From contig JAJQRA010000038.1 of assembly GCA_046533095.1 (NCBI GenBank), forward strand, positions 1 to 64,000: a DNA stretch of 64,000 nt, read 5' to 3'. Positions 34,762 through 44,283 of the stretch are shown here, piece by piece. The notes below the pieces were generated by a model. It made no database searches. It was not told where the DNA came from and saw only the letters and a program-made list of their open reading frames with translations. How positions within the stretch are numbered: the stretch's first letter is position 1; the number at the start of each line of letters is the position of its first letter. A program made the position numbers and the translations under genes. The stretch comes from ZAX-1 sp046533095 (GTDB taxonomy: Bacteria; Bacillota; Clostridia; Lachnospirales; Lachnospiraceae).

Positions 34762-35970
34762 ATGGGTAAACCGTTAGAAGGAGTAAAAGTTGTTGATTTA
34801 ACATATTATGTTGCAGGTCCTGGTTGTGCTAGGATTCTTGCAGACTGGGGGGCAGACGTCATTAAAGTGGAACCACCAAGTGGGGAACCTGGACGTAATA
34901 CCAGCTTGACTTTAGGTATGCCGGCAACAGATGATATCAATCCTTACTTTGGTGTTTACAATACCAATAAACGAGATATTGCATTGAACCTGAAGACGGA
35001 GGAAGGCAAGGACATTTTAAACAAAATGTTATCAGAAGCGAATGTCTTTGTAACGAGCTTTCGACCGGGTGCATTGAAGCGTTTGGGTTTGGATTATGAA
35101 GCTATGAGTGAAAAACACCCACATATTATATGGGCTTCCATTAATGGATTTGGAAATTATGGCCCGGATAAGGACAATGCAGGATTTGATACAGTAGCAT
35201 TTTGGGCTAGGTCGGGAGCCATGATGGATCTGGTTGAAAAGGATACTTCACCAATCAATCCAACGCTGGCATTTGGCGACTCAGTTACTTCATGTTCACT
35301 TTCAGGAGGGATTGCGGCGGCATTGTACAAACAGGCGAAAACCGGAGAAGGAAGTCAAGTCCTTGTTTCCTTGTATGGTCAGGCTCTCTGGTGCTTAAGT
35401 TCCGTAGTGGCTTCTTCCCAGTTTGGCGATACATATCCAAAATCACGTTTGACGCCAAATACGCCAATGGTAAACCATTATAAGACTTCAGAAGGGAAAT
35501 GGACATTTACAACGGTCTTTGACGACAGATTATATCCTCTCTATTTAGAGAAAGTGGTAGGCAGACCAGACCTTGCTGCAGACGAGCGGTACAATAATCC
35601 GGTAGGTGCTAAAAAATATGCGGAGGAATTAACAAAAATATTTGAAGCGGCCTTTGCACAGATAACGCAGGAAGAATTGATTAGCCGTCTAAAAGCCGCG
35701 GATATTGCTTATGAAAAAATCAATCATGCAGGAGATGCTGTCACGGATGAGCAGGCGTTGGCCAATAAATATATTGTTGAATACACGCATCGTGGCGGTG
35801 AAAAGACGATGACAACAGTTCCACCGGTGAAATTTGATACAATTGATGTTGATTTTCGTTATGATTATCCTCTTGTAGGTGAGCATACGATTGAAATACT
35901 AAAGGAATTGGGATATGACGAAGAGCAGATAAAAAAATGGAATGATTCCGGAGTTTGCTTTTCACGCTGA
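34762..35970 (+). CDS. Class III CoA-transferase (CaiB/BaiF family)
   Basis: A 402-residue CoA-transferase that would activate a carboxylic acid by moving CoA from another thioester. The family opening LEGVKVVDLTYYVAGPGCARILADWGADVIKVE (residues 4-36), NTNKRDIALNL and FRPGALKRLGLDYE are present. The catalytic aspartate is D173 in LAFGDSVT. GGAG lies 7 bases before the ATG. In this operon it is the only acid-activating enzyme, so it probably makes the CoA ester of the imported or lactonase-released acid (inference). Carnitine- and bile-acid-type substrates are alternatives for the family. Confidence 0.94.
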   Translation: MGKPLEGVKVVDLTYYVAGPGCARILADWGADVIKVEPPSGEPGRNTSLTLGMPATDDINPYFGVYNTNKRDIALNLKTEEGKDILNKMLSEANVFVTSFRPGALKRLGLDYEAMSEKHPHIIWASINGFGNYGPDKDNAGFDTVAFWARSGAMMDLVEKDTSPINPTLAFGDSVTSCSLSGGIAAALYKQAKTGEGSQVLVSLYGQALWCLSSVVASSQFGDTYPKSRLTPNTPMVNHYKTSEGKWTFTTVFDDRLYPLYLEKVVGRPDLAADERYNNPVGAKKYAEELTKIFEAAFAQITQEELISRLKAADIAYEKINHAGDAVTDEQALANKYIVEYTHRGGEKTMTTVPPVKFDTIDVDFRYDYPLVGEHTIEILKELGYDEEQIKKWNDSGVCFSR

Positions 35971-36013
35971 TGAAACTTATAAACTGATTGAATGAGGAAG
36001 AGGAGGAATTATC

Positions 36014-36529
36014 TTGACAAAGTTATACGCAATTAATTGGAGCATTTGGATTGGAATTGTTGTAGGGGTTTATGCTTTACTCTACACCTTTAGTCCATTG
36101 TATGCATATGGCGTAATGCCATGCACGTTTGTTGCCCTTCCCCTGTTTTTTTTAGCTGGTGCAAAAAAAGAAGAATTTCTTGATTTTTGCTCTAGTGCTA
36201 TTGCAGGTGTCATCTGGGGACTCATTTTTCTCTATTTCATTGGACTGCTCATCAGCCAGGGACTGGCGGAGCCTTTTGCCAATGCGATTATCATTTTTGC
36301 GGCAACAACCGTGTTGTGCGCATTCCACTTTATTGTAACAAAGAAGGTCGTATTTTCCAAAGTACCCATGATGTTTGGTGGAATTGCTAGTACTTTTTTT
36401 GGAGGCGGAGACAAGTGGTGGGTGCTGATGATTACCCTTTGCTTTGGCGTTTTGCTCGCATTCCTTTGCCAGTGTGGAACCTATTTGTTAGACGAATCCG
36501 GTCACTGGAAGCTTCCAGGGGGGAAATAG
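36014..36529 (+). CDS. DUF1097 membrane protein
   Basis: A 171-residue integral membrane protein with about five hydrophobic segments, matching the DUF1097 family (INWSIWIGIVVGVYALLYTF at the start; GGIASTFFGGGDKWWVLMITLCFGVLLAFL later). The start is TTG, chosen because AGGAGG lies 7 bases before it. DUF1097 has no established function. Its place inside a catabolic operon that otherwise lacks a transporter makes it a candidate for uptake or export of the substrate (inference). Confidence 0.85.
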   Translation: MTKLYAINWSIWIGIVVGVYALLYTFSPLYAYGVMPCTFVALPLFFLAGAKKEEFLDFCSSAIAGVIWGLIFLYFIGLLISQGLAEPFANAIIIFAATTVLCAFHFIVTKKVVFSKVPMMFGGIASTFFGGGDKWWVLMITLCFGVLLAFLCQCGTYLLDESGHWKLPGGK

Positions 36530-36628
36530 GAAAGCTAGAACTTAAAGTATCTTGATAGGCGGCATAACCGCCCCAATAACAGGTAACAATATTTTGTGAC
36601 AATGTGATAAATAAAAGGAGGAATATCA

Positions 36629-38578
36629 ATGCTGAAGAAAATCTTTGAGCCTATTACTATCGGTGGAGTACAAATCAAAAACCGTATGAGCACAGCCCCA
36701 ATGGAGGTGCTGTATTGCGATGAAAACGGTATGGTAACCGATAGGTATCTTAAGTATGTCGAAGCGCGGGCAAAGGGCGGTTTTGGACTTATTATCAATG
36801 AGGCACATGCGGTTATGAAAGGAACTGGCGGTTTTCGGCGATGTTCAGGTATGTGGATGGATGAGCAAATTGAAGGTCAATCTAAGGTTGCGGCAACTGC
36901 CCATAAATATGGTGCAAAAATCGCTATCCAGCTCATACATGTAGGACGCCAGAGTGAAACATCCGTAACAAAGCGGACTCTTTCAGCACCTACTGCTGTT
37001 CAGGATCCTACCCTTTATGAAACCCCAGAAGAACTTACTTATGAGGGAATTCAAGAAGTAGTAAATGCTTTTGGAGATGCAGCAGTCCGTGTGCGTAAAG
37101 CTGGCTACGATTTCGTGGAAGTACATGGTGCCCATGGCTATCTAATTCAACAATTCCTGTCTCCTTATTCTAACAAACGAACAGACCAGTATGGTGGCAA
37201 TCTTTATAATCGTTCCCGTTTTTCTTTGGAAATCGTTAAAAACATCCGGGAAAAAGCAGGAGTAGATTTCCCGATTATTTTCCGTTTGTCAATGGTTGAG
37301 TTTATGGAAGACGGTCTTACGATAGCAGAAACTCGCGCTTATGCACAATTATTAGAGGATGCCGGTATATCCGCTATCCATGCGACTCAAGGCAACTATG
37401 CTACGATTCGCTATATGCTGCCTCCGAATGCAGTACCTCATGCTTTTACTGCCGATCTAGCAGAGGAGCTAAAGAGAGTTGTTGATATTCCCGTGCTCAA
37501 TGTTGGTCGCTACACGGATCCATTTGTGGCAGAGAGCGTACTAAAGGCAGGCAAGGCTGACATGATTGCGTTTGCGCGGCAGTCTTTAGCAGATCCGGAA
37601 TTTCCAAATAAAGCAAAAGCAGGCAAGATTGATGATATCCGTCCCTGCGTAGGCTGTATTCAAGGATGTATCGGTGGTGTTGAGCACGGTATTTATGCAC
37701 AAGTGCCGGTAATTTGCCTAGTAAACCCCACGTTAAGCTACGAAGGCGAGTACGATTTCGCACCTGCAGAAAAAGTGAAAAAAGTAGCAGTTATTGGCGG
37801 AGGCGTAGCTGGTCTAGAAGCCGCTTATGCAGCAGCCCGCCGAGGCCATACGGTGACGGTTTTTGAAAAGAACGATAAATTGGGCGGACAGTGGAATTAT
37901 GCGGCCATGGCGCCTTGCAAACAGGAATTGACGACGATTACAGTCGGGCTAAAGCACCAATTGAATGTGTTGGGTGTAGACATTCGCCTGAATACCAATG
38001 TTGGCAAGAACGATCTAAAGAAAGAAGGATTTGATGCAGCTATTGTTGCTACAGGTGCTGTACCGATTGAGCTTAAAGTTAAGGGTATCGATTCGAAAAA
38101 TGTTTCCTATGTTCCTGAGATTCTAGGATGTAAGCGTTCGGTTGGACCGAAAGCAGTTGTCATAGGCGGTGGACAGGTAGGATGTGAAACGGCTGCATTT
38201 TTGGCAAATATCAATAAGGAAGTCACAGTTCTTGAATTAACCGATAAATTGTGTGCAGACGGACAAACTGCTGTTAATTCTTTCCTCTTTGATTACTTGA
38301 ATGTCAGTGAAGGAGGTACTAGGCCTAAGGTTGAGACAATAATCAAAGCTAATGTTACCGAAATTAAAGGCGATTCTGTAATTTATGAAAAAGATGGCGT
38401 AAGTTACACGATTGAAGGAGTTAGCGATGTTGTTGTTGCAGTAGGAGCCAAATCTTATAACGAGATTGGGGATAAGATTGATGGAATCGAAAAAGTAGTT
38501 GTTGTAGGCGATGCATTGAAAGTAAAAGATGGGCTAGCAGCTACTGGCGATGGTTTCCGTGCAGGCTACTATATCTGA
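36629..38578 (+). CDS. Old-yellow-enzyme-type Fe-S flavoprotein (2,4-dienoyl-CoA reductase/BaiCD-like)
   Basis: A 649-residue multidomain oxidoreductase. Residues 1-340 are an FMN TIM barrel (PITIGGVQIKNRMSTAPM, EVHGAHGYLIQQFLSPYSNKRTDQYGGN). A [4Fe-4S] site follows, CVGCIQGCIGG plus CLVNP (about residues 337-365). The last about 270 residues are an FAD/NAD(P) module (VAVIGGGVAGLEAAYAAARRGHTV near 385; AVVIGGGQVGCETAAFL near 510). This is the layout of 2,4-dienoyl-CoA reductase, enoate reductases and BaiCD/BaiH. It would reduce an activated C=C bond, using NAD(P)H. In this operon it may saturate an unsaturated acid, acyl-CoA or lactone. The ribosome site AGGAGG is well placed. Confidence 0.92.
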   Translation: MLKKIFEPITIGGVQIKNRMSTAPMEVLYCDENGMVTDRYLKYVEARAKGGFGLIINEAHAVMKGTGGFRRCSGMWMDEQIEGQSKVAATAHKYGAKIAIQLIHVGRQSETSVTKRTLSAPTAVQDPTLYETPEELTYEGIQEVVNAFGDAAVRVRKAGYDFVEVHGAHGYLIQQFLSPYSNKRTDQYGGNLYNRSRFSLEIVKNIREKAGVDFPIIFRLSMVEFMEDGLTIAETRAYAQLLEDAGISAIHATQGNYATIRYMLPPNAVPHAFTADLAEELKRVVDIPVLNVGRYTDPFVAESVLKAGKADMIAFARQSLADPEFPNKAKAGKIDDIRPCVGCIQGCIGGVEHGIYAQVPVICLVNPTLSYEGEYDFAPAEKVKKVAVIGGGVAGLEAAYAAARRGHTVTVFEKNDKLGGQWNYAAMAPCKQELTTITVGLKHQLNVLGVDIRLNTNVGKNDLKKEGFDAAIVATGAVPIELKVKGIDSKNVSYVPEILGCKRSVGPKAVVIGGGQVGCETAAFLANINKEVTVLELTDKLCADGQTAVNSFLFDYLNVSEGGTRPKVETIIKANVTEIKGDSVIYEKDGVSYTIEGVSDVVVAVGAKSYNEIGDKIDGIEKVVVVGDALKVKDGLAATGDGFRAGYYI

Positions 38579-38709
38579 TGCTCTTGTTTCACCGGGGAGG
38601 CGATCCCTCTCCGGTGAATCCAATAATTACGCGTAAGAGGTGGACTTAACGGTCTTCATTAGATATCTTACGATAAGTGACAACAATTATACGTAGGGGG
38701 GTGGACTTT

Positions 38710-39525
38710 ATGAAATTATATTTTTTTAGTTCAGGAGTTTTAGAAAGTTATCGTGATTTGTTCATTAATAATGGTGGGCATACCCGGTTTGACGTACCAG
38801 TACCATTTTTTCTGATTCAGCATAAAGGGAAAAATATTCTTTTTGACACTGGCAATCACAAAGATGATATGGGAAACCATTTGCTGCCTCGCTTATTGGG
38901 AAATGTCAGACCTGTTTTTACAGAAGATGAGTGGGCACCGAAAGCAATTGAGAAGGTAGGATTAAAGCCGGAAGATATTGATTTCATTATTTTATCACAT
39001 TTGCATCATGATCATGCCGGTGCAATTACGGCTTTCCCAAAAGCTACAGTAATTGTTCAAAAATCGGAATTTGATTATGTGCGTCGGCCGGACTATTTTA
39101 TGACGCAAGCCTATTACAATGACGAATCGCCTGCAGCAGTAACTAATTTTTATGGCGATGGCAAGGATGCATTGGAAATGAACAATGTCAACTGGTATTT
39201 CTTGGATGGATGGCAGGACAATAAATTTGACTTATTCAATGATGGGAAACTGATTATTTATTTCACGCCCGGGCATTCGGTAGGGCATCAGTCGCTCTTA
39301 GTCAACGCAGACAAGGAAGGTCCATTTTTACTTGTAGCAGATGCATGCTATGTTGAAGAAAATATTGCTTTAGGAGTTCTTCCGGGCCTTGTTTGTGACA
39401 GTCCGGCGTATCTGCAAAACCTGAAAACATTTCGATTATTAGAAAAGACAGGAGTAAAAATTGTAACAGGCCATGATCCGGAGCTTTGGAAGAGTTTTAA
39501 ACATGCACCTGAATTTTACGAATAA
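38710..39525 (+). CDS. Metallo-beta-lactamase-fold hydrolase, AttM/AiiA lactonase-like
   Basis: A 271-residue cytoplasmic MBL-fold hydrolase. The metal-binding motif is SHLHHDHAG (about residue 96). The later ligands are His in TPGHSVGHQS, Asp in LLVADACYVEE and His in VTGHDPE. Among MBL subfamilies the pattern is closest to N-acyl-homoserine-lactone/gamma-butyrolactone lactonases. The start at 38710 follows a G-rich site (AGGGGGG) and discards a 12-codon upstream extension. It sits beside a CoA-transferase and 4-hydroxybutyryl-CoA dehydratase, which suggests lactone opening to a 4-hydroxy acid. CoA-thioester hydrolysis is the alternative. Confidence 0.82.
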   Translation: MKLYFFSSGVLESYRDLFINNGGHTRFDVPVPFFLIQHKGKNILFDTGNHKDDMGNHLLPRLLGNVRPVFTEDEWAPKAIEKVGLKPEDIDFIILSHLHHDHAGAITAFPKATVIVQKSEFDYVRRPDYFMTQAYYNDESPAAVTNFYGDGKDALEMNNVNWYFLDGWQDNKFDLFNDGKLIIYFTPGHSVGHQSLLVNADKEGPFLLVADACYVEENIALGVLPGLVCDSPAYLQNLKTFRLLEKTGVKIVTGHDPELWKSFKHAPEFYE

Positions 39526-39593
39526 TCCTATACGAATCGGCGGGGGACAATTCCACCTCGCCGATGTTAGTTAAATGAAAGGAGGAGTGCTTT

Positions 39594-40739
39594 ATGAATT
39601 TATTCCAATTAACAGAAGAACAAATTATAATTCAAGATTTAGCGAAAGATATTGCCCAAAAACACATAAAGCCAATTGCTGCAGAAATTGATGAAAATGA
39701 GCGCTTTCCACGAGAAAGTATTGATCTGTTGGCCGAAGTTGGGATTCTTGGTTGCCCGTATCCGGAAGAATATGGTGGCGCAGGCTTAGATTTCATGTCT
39801 TATATCCTTGCAATCGAAGAGATTGCAAAAGTGTGTGGCTCCACTGCAAGTATTATATCAACGCACACTGGGGTGAGTATGTATTGTATTTATTTGTTTG
39901 GAACCGAAGAACAGAAAAAGCATTATATGCCACTTATGGCACAGGGGCATTTGATGGGATTTGCACTTACAGAGCCAAATGCAGGATCGGATGCTTCCGG
40001 AATGGCAACAAAGGCTGTACGTGATGGAGATAATTATGTATTAAATGGTGCAAAAATGTTTATATCAAGCGCACCGGCAAATGATTTTCACATTATAATT
40101 GCGGTGACCGGAGTTGATGATAAGGGAAGGAAACAGTTTAGCGCATTTATTGTCGATAAAGAAACGGCAGGATTTTCTGTAGGAAAGCATATTCGTAAAA
40201 TGGGCATTAGAGGCTCTTTGACGGCGGAACTTGTGCTGGAAGACTGTGTAGTTTCCGCAAGCCAATTATTGGGAAAAGAAGGGGAAGGGATGAAAGTAGC
40301 CCTTGCATCTTTGGACGCAGGACGTATCTCAATGGGAACGCAGGCTCTAGGTATTGCCCAGGGAGCATTAGATGAAACAATTAAATATGTTGGAGAAAGG
40401 GTGCAGTTTGGAAAACGGATTGCACAATTTCAAAACACGCAGTTTTTGCTTGCAAACCTTCAAACCAAGGTAGATGCAGGCAGACTGCTATTGTGGCGGG
40501 CAGCGATGCTTAAGGATAGTGGGCAGCCATTTAGCATGGAAGCTGCAATGGGCAAACTATATAATTCTGATCTGGCTATGCAAGTAACGACCGAGTGCCT
40601 GCAGCTGTTCGGCGGCTATGGCTATAGTTGCGAGTATCCGATGGAGCGCATGATGCGTGACGCAAAAATTACCCAAATATATGAGGGGACGAATGAAATC
40701 CAGAAGATGGTGATTGGCAGGGCAATCGGCGTTAAATAA
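39594..40739 (+). CDS. Acyl-CoA dehydrogenase (butyryl-CoA dehydrogenase type)
   Basis: A 381-residue FAD enzyme interconverting acyl-CoA and 2-enoyl-CoA, with electrons passed to or from EtfAB encoded downstream. Landmarks are the family signature ALTEPNAGSDASGM (about residue 123), FISSAPANDFHIIIA, KMGIRGSLTAELVLEDC and LQLFGGYGYSCEYPMERMMRDAKITQIYEGTNEIQ, with the catalytic Glu in YEGTNE. Length is typical of short-chain enzymes. Probable direction in this fermenter is crotonyl-CoA reduction to butyryl-CoA, possibly electron-bifurcating with EtfAB. GGAGGAG lies 8 bases before the ATG. Confidence 0.95.
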   Translation: MNLFQLTEEQIIIQDLAKDIAQKHIKPIAAEIDENERFPRESIDLLAEVGILGCPYPEEYGGAGLDFMSYILAIEEIAKVCGSTASIISTHTGVSMYCIYLFGTEEQKKHYMPLMAQGHLMGFALTEPNAGSDASGMATKAVRDGDNYVLNGAKMFISSAPANDFHIIIAVTGVDDKGRKQFSAFIVDKETAGFSVGKHIRKMGIRGSLTAELVLEDCVVSASQLLGKEGEGMKVALASLDAGRISMGTQALGIAQGALDETIKYVGERVQFGKRIAQFQNTQFLLANLQTKVDAGRLLLWRAAMLKDSGQPFSMEAAMGKLYNSDLAMQVTTECLQLFGGYGYSCEYPMERMMRDAKITQIYEGTNEIQKMVIGRAIGVK

Positions 40740-40779
40740 TAAATAAAAAAACCAACCGGGTTGAAAGGAGATAATCATC

Positions 40780-42231
40780 GTGGCACTTATGACGAGCGAA
40801 CAATATGTAGAAAGCATTCGCAAAATGAAACGAAATATTTATTTTCAAGGAAAGAAATTGGAAAATCCGGTGGATCATCCGGTTCTTAGACCTTCTATGA
40901 ATTGTCTGATTGAAACATATGACATGGCTTTTATGCCGGAATATGAAGAATTAATGACAGCAACCAGCCATATTACCGGGAAAAAAATAAACCGGTTTAA
41001 TAATATCCATCAAAGCAAAGAAGACCTTAATAAAAAAGTAAAGCTGCAACGCCTTATGGGTCAGCGCACAGGCTCTTGCTTCCAAAGATGCGTCATTATG
41101 GATTGCGCGAATTCATTTTACAGCACGACTTACGAAATTGATCAAAAATGTGGTACGGATTATTTTGAGCGGTTTAAAAAATATCTTGTCCGTGTGCAGG
41201 ATGAGGATCTGGTTATTGCAGGGGCACTTACGGATCCCAAAGGAGATCGTAGCTGCCTGATTGGTCAAGGACAGGACGAGGATCTATATCTGCATGTAGT
41301 AAAGCGGCGTCCCGATGGTGTGGTAGTAAATGGTGCAAAAGCACATTTGACTGGAATTACGAATGCCCATGAAGTAGTCGTACTGCCTACACAGGCCCTT
41401 AAACCAGAACAGGGGGACTATGCGATAGCATTCTCTATTCCACTTGACGCGCCGGGAATCACCATGATAATCGGGCGTCAGTCCTGCGATACGCGCAAGA
41501 TGGAAGAAGGAGTGGATATCGATTTGGGGAATGCCTGCTATGGAGGCATTGAAGCCCTTACCATATTTGACCATGTTTTCGTTCCCAATGAAAATATATA
41601 TTTAAATGGCGAAACGGAATTTGTTGGAGAGCTTGTAGAACGCTTTGCGGGCTATCACCGCAATAGCTATGGCGGATGCAAATCTGGTGTAGGCGATGTA
41701 GCAATTGGTGCGGCAGCAATGATTGCCCAGTATAATGGGACAGAAAAGGCTAGCCATATTAAGGATAAACTGATAGAAATGACGCAGCTCAACGAGCAGC
41801 TTTATTGTGCTGGGATTGCCAGCTCAGCAGAAGGGCATTGTACTTTGGCAGGAAATTATATGGTGGATCTTTTGCTGGCTAATGTCTGCAAACTGAATGT
41901 AACCCGCTACCCTTACGAAATCGTTCGGCTAATGGAAGACATTGCCGGAGGCATTATGGTTACGGCACCGGCGGAGGCGGACTTGCACAGCGAAGAAATT
42001 GGGCATTACGTCGAAAAGTATATGGTAGGTAAAAACATTGATGCCAAAAACAGGCTTCGGATACTGCGATTGTGTGAAAACTTGGCATTAGGAACTGCCG
42101 CAGTGGGATACCGTACCGAATCCATGCATGGAGCAGGCTCCCCACAGGCTCAGAAAGTTATGATTGGCCGTCAGGGCAACTTTGAACAGAAGAAAGAGAT
42201 CGCAAAAAGGATTGCAGGGGTGAAAAAATGA
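40780..42231 (+). CDS. abfD: 4-hydroxybutyryl-CoA dehydratase / vinylacetyl-CoA delta-isomerase
   Basis: A 483-residue FAD and [4Fe-4S] enzyme that dehydrates 4-hydroxybutyryl-CoA to crotonyl-CoA by a radical mechanism. All four cluster ligands known from the Clostridium aminobutyricum enzyme (C99, C103, H292, C299) have counterparts one position later: C100 and C104 in SCFQRCVIMD, and H293 and C300 in HRNSYGGCK. GRQSCDTRKMEEG, DIDLGN and TESMHGAGSPQAQ are also conserved. The start is GTG after AGGAG; an ATG three codons later is possible. It overlaps the next crotonase by 4 bases. The usual partners 4-hydroxybutyrate and succinate-semialdehyde dehydrogenases are absent here, so 4-hydroxybutyrate must come from another source. 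Confidence 0.93.
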   Translation: MALMTSEQYVESIRKMKRNIYFQGKKLENPVDHPVLRPSMNCLIETYDMAFMPEYEELMTATSHITGKKINRFNNIHQSKEDLNKKVKLQRLMGQRTGSCFQRCVIMDCANSFYSTTYEIDQKCGTDYFERFKKYLVRVQDEDLVIAGALTDPKGDRSCLIGQGQDEDLYLHVVKRRPDGVVVNGAKAHLTGITNAHEVVVLPTQALKPEQGDYAIAFSIPLDAPGITMIIGRQSCDTRKMEEGVDIDLGNACYGGIEALTIFDHVFVPNENIYLNGETEFVGELVERFAGYHRNSYGGCKSGVGDVAIGAAAMIAQYNGTEKASHIKDKLIEMTQLNEQLYCAGIASSAEGHCTLAGNYMVDLLLANVCKLNVTRYPYEIVRLMEDIAGGIMVTAPAEADLHSEEIGHYVEKYMVGKNIDAKNRLRILRLCENLALGTAAVGYRTESMHGAGSPQAQKVMIGRQGNFEQKKEIAKRIAGVKK

Positions 42232-43019
42232 GTGATTCCTCAAATGATATTGTTTTGACAGAGCATCGCGATGGCAAGGGTATAATTGCGATTAACCGGC
42301 CAAAAGTCCTAAATGCCATTGACTGGGAAACTTTTTTTATCCTTCAAAAAGAATTTGACGAGATGGTTTTGGACGATACGGTTAGGGTAATCATCCTTAC
42401 TGGAACGGGGGAGCGAGCGTTTATTTCAGGAGGAGATATCGGGGAAGAACTAAAGATGGACGGCCTTACTTCCTACCGCTGGAGTCTGGTAGGGCATAAG
42501 CTTTGTGCGTCAATAGAAGCCAGTCCCAAACCAGTCATTGCAGCGGTCAACGGATATGCACTGGGTGGCGGATTTGAAATTGCCCTTGCCTGCGATTTTC
42601 GCATTTGTAGTGAAAATGCGAAATTTGGGACTCCGGAGTCAAAGCTTGGCGTGTGCTGTGGATTTGGGGGGAACGTACGTCTTCCACGAGTTGTAGGAGC
42701 GGCGAAAGCAAAAGAAATTCTTATGACGGGGCAGATGATAGACTCAGCGGAGGCCTATCGACTGAATCTGGTCAACCTAGTGGTGCCACAAAAGGAATTG
42801 ATGAACCGAGTAGATGCATTCTGTGAGAACCTGGTAAATAAAAGCTTTAATGTTCTTGACGTTATAAAAAGAGCGGTAGACTATGGTTCGGAAATTGATT
42901 TGCGAAGTGCAGCCCAGTATGAGGCAGCCCTTTTTGGCATCATTTCTGCCACAGAAGATAAAAAAGAAGGGATGACAGCTTTTTTGGAAAAGCGTCCTCC
43001 TGTATTTACTGATAAATAA
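42228..43019 (+). CDS. Enoyl-CoA hydratase/isomerase family protein (crotonase 2)
   Basis: A 263-residue crotonase overlapping abfD by ATGA, so translation is coupled. The oxyanion-hole regions are GERAFISGGDIGE and GYALGGGFEIALACD. Both usual acidic positions remain, Glu in GGGFEI and Glu in GTPESKLG, but the downstream segment is GVCCGFGGNVRLPR instead of the common GxxPGxGGTQRL. It may have a different specificity from crotonase 1, for example a branched or substituted enoyl-CoA. The C-terminal KEGMTAFLEKRPPVF is standard. Confidence 0.92.
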   Translation: MSDSSNDIVLTEHRDGKGIIAINRPKVLNAIDWETFFILQKEFDEMVLDDTVRVIILTGTGERAFISGGDIGEELKMDGLTSYRWSLVGHKLCASIEASPKPVIAAVNGYALGGGFEIALACDFRICSENAKFGTPESKLGVCCGFGGNVRLPRVVGAAKAKEILMTGQMIDSAEAYRLNLVNLVVPQKELMNRVDAFCENLVNKSFNVLDVIKRAVDYGSEIDLRSAAQYEAALFGIISATEDKKEGMTAFLEKRPPVFTDK

Positions 43020-43064
43020 AGATTATAAATAATAGTGTACTAAGTGCGCAGAATGGAGTACATA

Positions 43065-44258
43065 ATGAAAGAAGTAGTGATAGTGAGTGCCGCAAGAACT
43101 CCGTTTGGCAAGTTTGGTGGTGGACTAAAAGCTCTAAAGGCTGTAGATTTAGGGGGATTAGCAATCAAGGAAGCATTAAAACGTGCTGGTATTGAGGGAA
43201 AGCAGGTTGATGAAGTAGTTATGGGCATCGTAGTGCCTGCAGGTCAAGGACAGATCCCTGGGCGGCAGGCATCGATAAAAGGTGGTATTCCCCATGATGT
43301 ACCAGTAGTAACGATAAACAAAGTATGTGGATCAGCACTAAAGGCAGTTACAATCGGAGCTCAGATGATAAAGGCCGGTGATGCCGATATTATCGTAGCC
43401 GGCGGCATGGAAAGCATGAGTAATATCCCATATATATTGCCGGATATGCGTTGGGGAATGCGCATGAATGATGCGAAAGCAAAGGATGCCATGGTTCTTG
43501 ATGGTCTATGGTGTCCGGAAAATGATGTACATATGGCAGTAATAGGGGGTACTGTTGCGAAGGAGTATGGCATTACCCGTGAAATGCAGGATAACTGGGC
43601 GCTTCGTAGCCAGATACTTTGGGCAAAGGGTGAGGAAGAGCACAAATTTGATGAAGAACGTTTCTGTGTAGAAATACATGGAAGAAAGGGGGCCGTTAAT
43701 ATCATCGATAAAGATGAAGCCCCACGGTCTGACACCACAATAGAGGGATTATCAAAACTACGGCCTTTATTTGTGGAAAATGGTACGGTTACGGCTGGTA
43801 ATGCTCCCGGCACCAATGACGGAGCCTCTGCTTTGGTGATTATGAGCAGGGAAAAAGCAATAGAGTTGGGGGCGCCAATATTGGCTTCTATAAAAGGATA
43901 TGCACAGGCTTCTAGAGAATCCCGTTTTATTGCTACGGTTCCCGGGCTTGCTATTTTAAACCTGATGAATAAACATAATCTTACAATGAATCATTTTGAC
44001 CTTGTGGAGATCAATGAGGCGTTTGCGGCAGTTCCCCTTGTCAGCTGCCTTAAAATTCTGGGTATGGACACGGAAACTATGGAGAAAAAGGTCAACGTTA
44101 ATGGAGGAGCCGTTGCTGTTGGGCATCCAATTGGAGCTACAGGAGGTAGGATTTTGATGACATTGATTTATGAACTGCAGCGTTCCCAAAAAAAATCTGG
44201 TGTGGTAGCTATTTGTTCTGGGATGGGACAAGGCGATGCCGTCTGGATAGAAGTTTAA
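43065..44258 (+). CDS. Thiolase (acetyl-CoA C-acetyltransferase type)
   Basis: A 397-residue thiolase cleaving acetoacetyl-CoA (or a related 3-ketoacyl-CoA) to acetyl-CoA. The nucleophilic Cys is in INKVCGSALKAV (about residue 89). The second active-site motifs are NVNGGAVAVGHPIGATG and CSGMGQGDA. GGAG lies 6 bases before the ATG at 43065, which removes a short upstream extension. It lies 45 bases after crotonase 2. With the dehydrogenase that follows it completes a beta-oxidation spiral to acetyl-CoA. Confidence 0.95.
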   Translation: MKEVVIVSAARTPFGKFGGGLKALKAVDLGGLAIKEALKRAGIEGKQVDEVVMGIVVPAGQGQIPGRQASIKGGIPHDVPVVTINKVCGSALKAVTIGAQMIKAGDADIIVAGGMESMSNIPYILPDMRWGMRMNDAKAKDAMVLDGLWCPENDVHMAVIGGTVAKEYGITREMQDNWALRSQILWAKGEEEHKFDEERFCVEIHGRKGAVNIIDKDEAPRSDTTIEGLSKLRPLFVENGTVTAGNAPGTNDGASALVIMSREKAIELGAPILASIKGYAQASRESRFIATVPGLAILNLMNKHNLTMNHFDLVEINEAFAAVPLVSCLKILGMDTETMEKKVNVNGGAVAVGHPIGATGGRILMTLIYELQRSQKKSGVVAICSGMGQGDAVWIEV

Positions 44259-44283
44259 TAAAAGACATTTAAGGAGTGAGAGC

